NCBI GenBank assembly: GCA_027064785.1
Contig: JAMOPE010000432.1
Location: 1 to 5,845, forward strand
Origin: Geobacteraceae bacterium
Lineage (GTDB): Bacteria; Desulfobacterota; Desulfuromonadia; Desulfuromonadales; Geopsychrobacteraceae
Length of the DNA: 5,845 nucleotides
Direction: 5' to 3'
The position numbers and the translations under genes were made by a program. The notes under the pieces were generated by a model that saw only the letters and a list, made by a program, of their open reading frames with translations, had not been told where the DNA came from and did not search any database. How positions within the stretch are numbered: position 1 is the stretch's first letter; each line of letters begins with the position of its first letter. This document shows positions 5,359 to 5,845 of this stretch, piece by piece.

Positions 5359-5845
5359 ATGAACAAAGCAGCCTTTAAATTATTGATTATTTTCATCTTA
5401 ATCACCCTGGCAACTCCCGTATGGGCAGACTCGATCCTTGATATCCCCCGGGGAGCAACCTTCGTATTACAGGAGGAACTCGAAATCCCCCCGAACCGCA
5501 ATTTTGCCATTTTAGGTGAGAACCAGATAGATGAAGCCTTCAACTCTACCGGACAAATGCTCAACGATCAGGACGGTCGTGCCATCGGCAATGGCTGGTC
5601 AGAACCCCATAATGGAAGTCGCTACCTGACATTCAGAACCTACTACACCCAGATATTTGAAAGTTATGAAGAAACCTACCTCAAATGTCTTGAGCGCCAT
5701 CGCCACTACGTTGCAACACCGGGATCAGCTACAGGAAATACCGTTATTATCCAAAATGGCCAGAATAATGTCGCCGTTATCAATCAGGGGACGGAAACAT
5801 CTGACGAGGTTTACAGTTACATCGGAAAAAATTATTGTACGGCAC
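5359..5845 (+). CDS. Secreted protein of unknown family with a curlin-like motif, 5' part (3' end outside window)
   Basis: The frame is open from ATG 5359 to the window end (162 residues). Residues 1-23 are a clear Sec signal peptide: Lys3 and Lys7, a hydrophobic core of Leu and Ile, and cleavage after Val21-Trp22-Ala23, so the mature protein begins near Asp24 and is periplasmic, outer-membrane or extracellular. I do not recognise the region 24-120; it starts with a hydrophobic strand-rich part (ATFVLQEELEIPPNRNFAIL) and later holds an aromatic, charged helix-like stretch (about 92-117). Residues 132-143 (QNGQNNVAVINQ) match the curlin-repeat spacing Q-x-G-x2-N-x-A-x3-Q exactly, but only one copy is visible and the Ser six positions earlier is a Gly. 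Two cysteines (110, 160) could form a disulphide. The Shine-Dalgarno site is weak (AAAAAG, 8 bases upstream). It follows cls by 25 bp with no terminator. Confidence 0.78.
   Translation, partial: MNKAAFKLLIIFILITLATPVWADSILDIPRGATFVLQEELEIPPNRNFAILGENQIDEAFNSTGQMLNDQDGRAIGNGWSEPHNGSRYLTFRTYYTQIFESYEETYLKCLERHRHYVATPGSATGNTVIIQNGQNNVAVINQGTETSDEVYSYIGKNYCTA

Overview
The window looks like ordinary chromosomal DNA from a Gram-negative bacterium of medium GC content. It has strong AGGAGG-type ribosome binding sites, an outer-membrane-type lipoprotein, a secreted protein and a proteobacterial-style intergenic palindromic repeat. The gene mix (DUF309, universal stress protein, EamA transporter, GlxA-type regulator, ClsA-type cardiolipin synthase) and codon use would fit a Desulfuromonadales-like deltaproteobacterium. 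That placement is an impression, not a demonstration. I see no phage, insertion sequence, CRISPR array, tRNA or rRNA.

Layout. (1) Bases 1-390 are the 3' end of a DUF309 gene on the + strand. (2) Bases 391-524 lie between convergent genes and carry two related palindromes of the 'ccttctccct-aagggagaagg' type, the first with the flanking GGCC hairpin typical of dispersed genomic repeats. (3) Bases 525-1231 are a two-gene minus-strand operon: an 89-residue helical protein of unknown function, then a single-domain universal stress protein whose ribosome binding site overlaps the stop codon of the first gene. (4) Bases 1330-2199 are a ten-helix EamA/DMT-family transporter on the + strand. (5) Bases 2250-3656 are a second minus-strand operon: a GlxA-type regulator (DJ-1/PfpI domain plus AraC DNA-binding domain) followed 15 bp later by a small lipoprotein, driven by a near-consensus sigma-70 promoter. 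(6) Bases 3657-3908 are a divergent control region with a possible long, structured leader before the next gene. (7) Bases 3909-5333 are a complete cardiolipin synthase with both HKD motifs. (8) Bases 5359-5845 are the start of a secreted protein of unknown family, 25 bp behind cls and probably co-transcribed. It contains one clean match to the curlin-repeat spacing Q-x-G-x2-N-x-A-x3-Q.

How the genes may work together. The right half is centred on the cell envelope: a regulator and lipoprotein transcribed away from a membrane-lipid enzyme and an exported protein. The regulator may act on both sides of the shared 250-bp region, but this is inference from layout only. The left half is a set of small housekeeping or stress genes with no evident shared pathway. 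I found no convincing new multi-gene system. The least explained items are the curlin-like secreted protein, the cls leader and the 89-residue partner of the stress protein.
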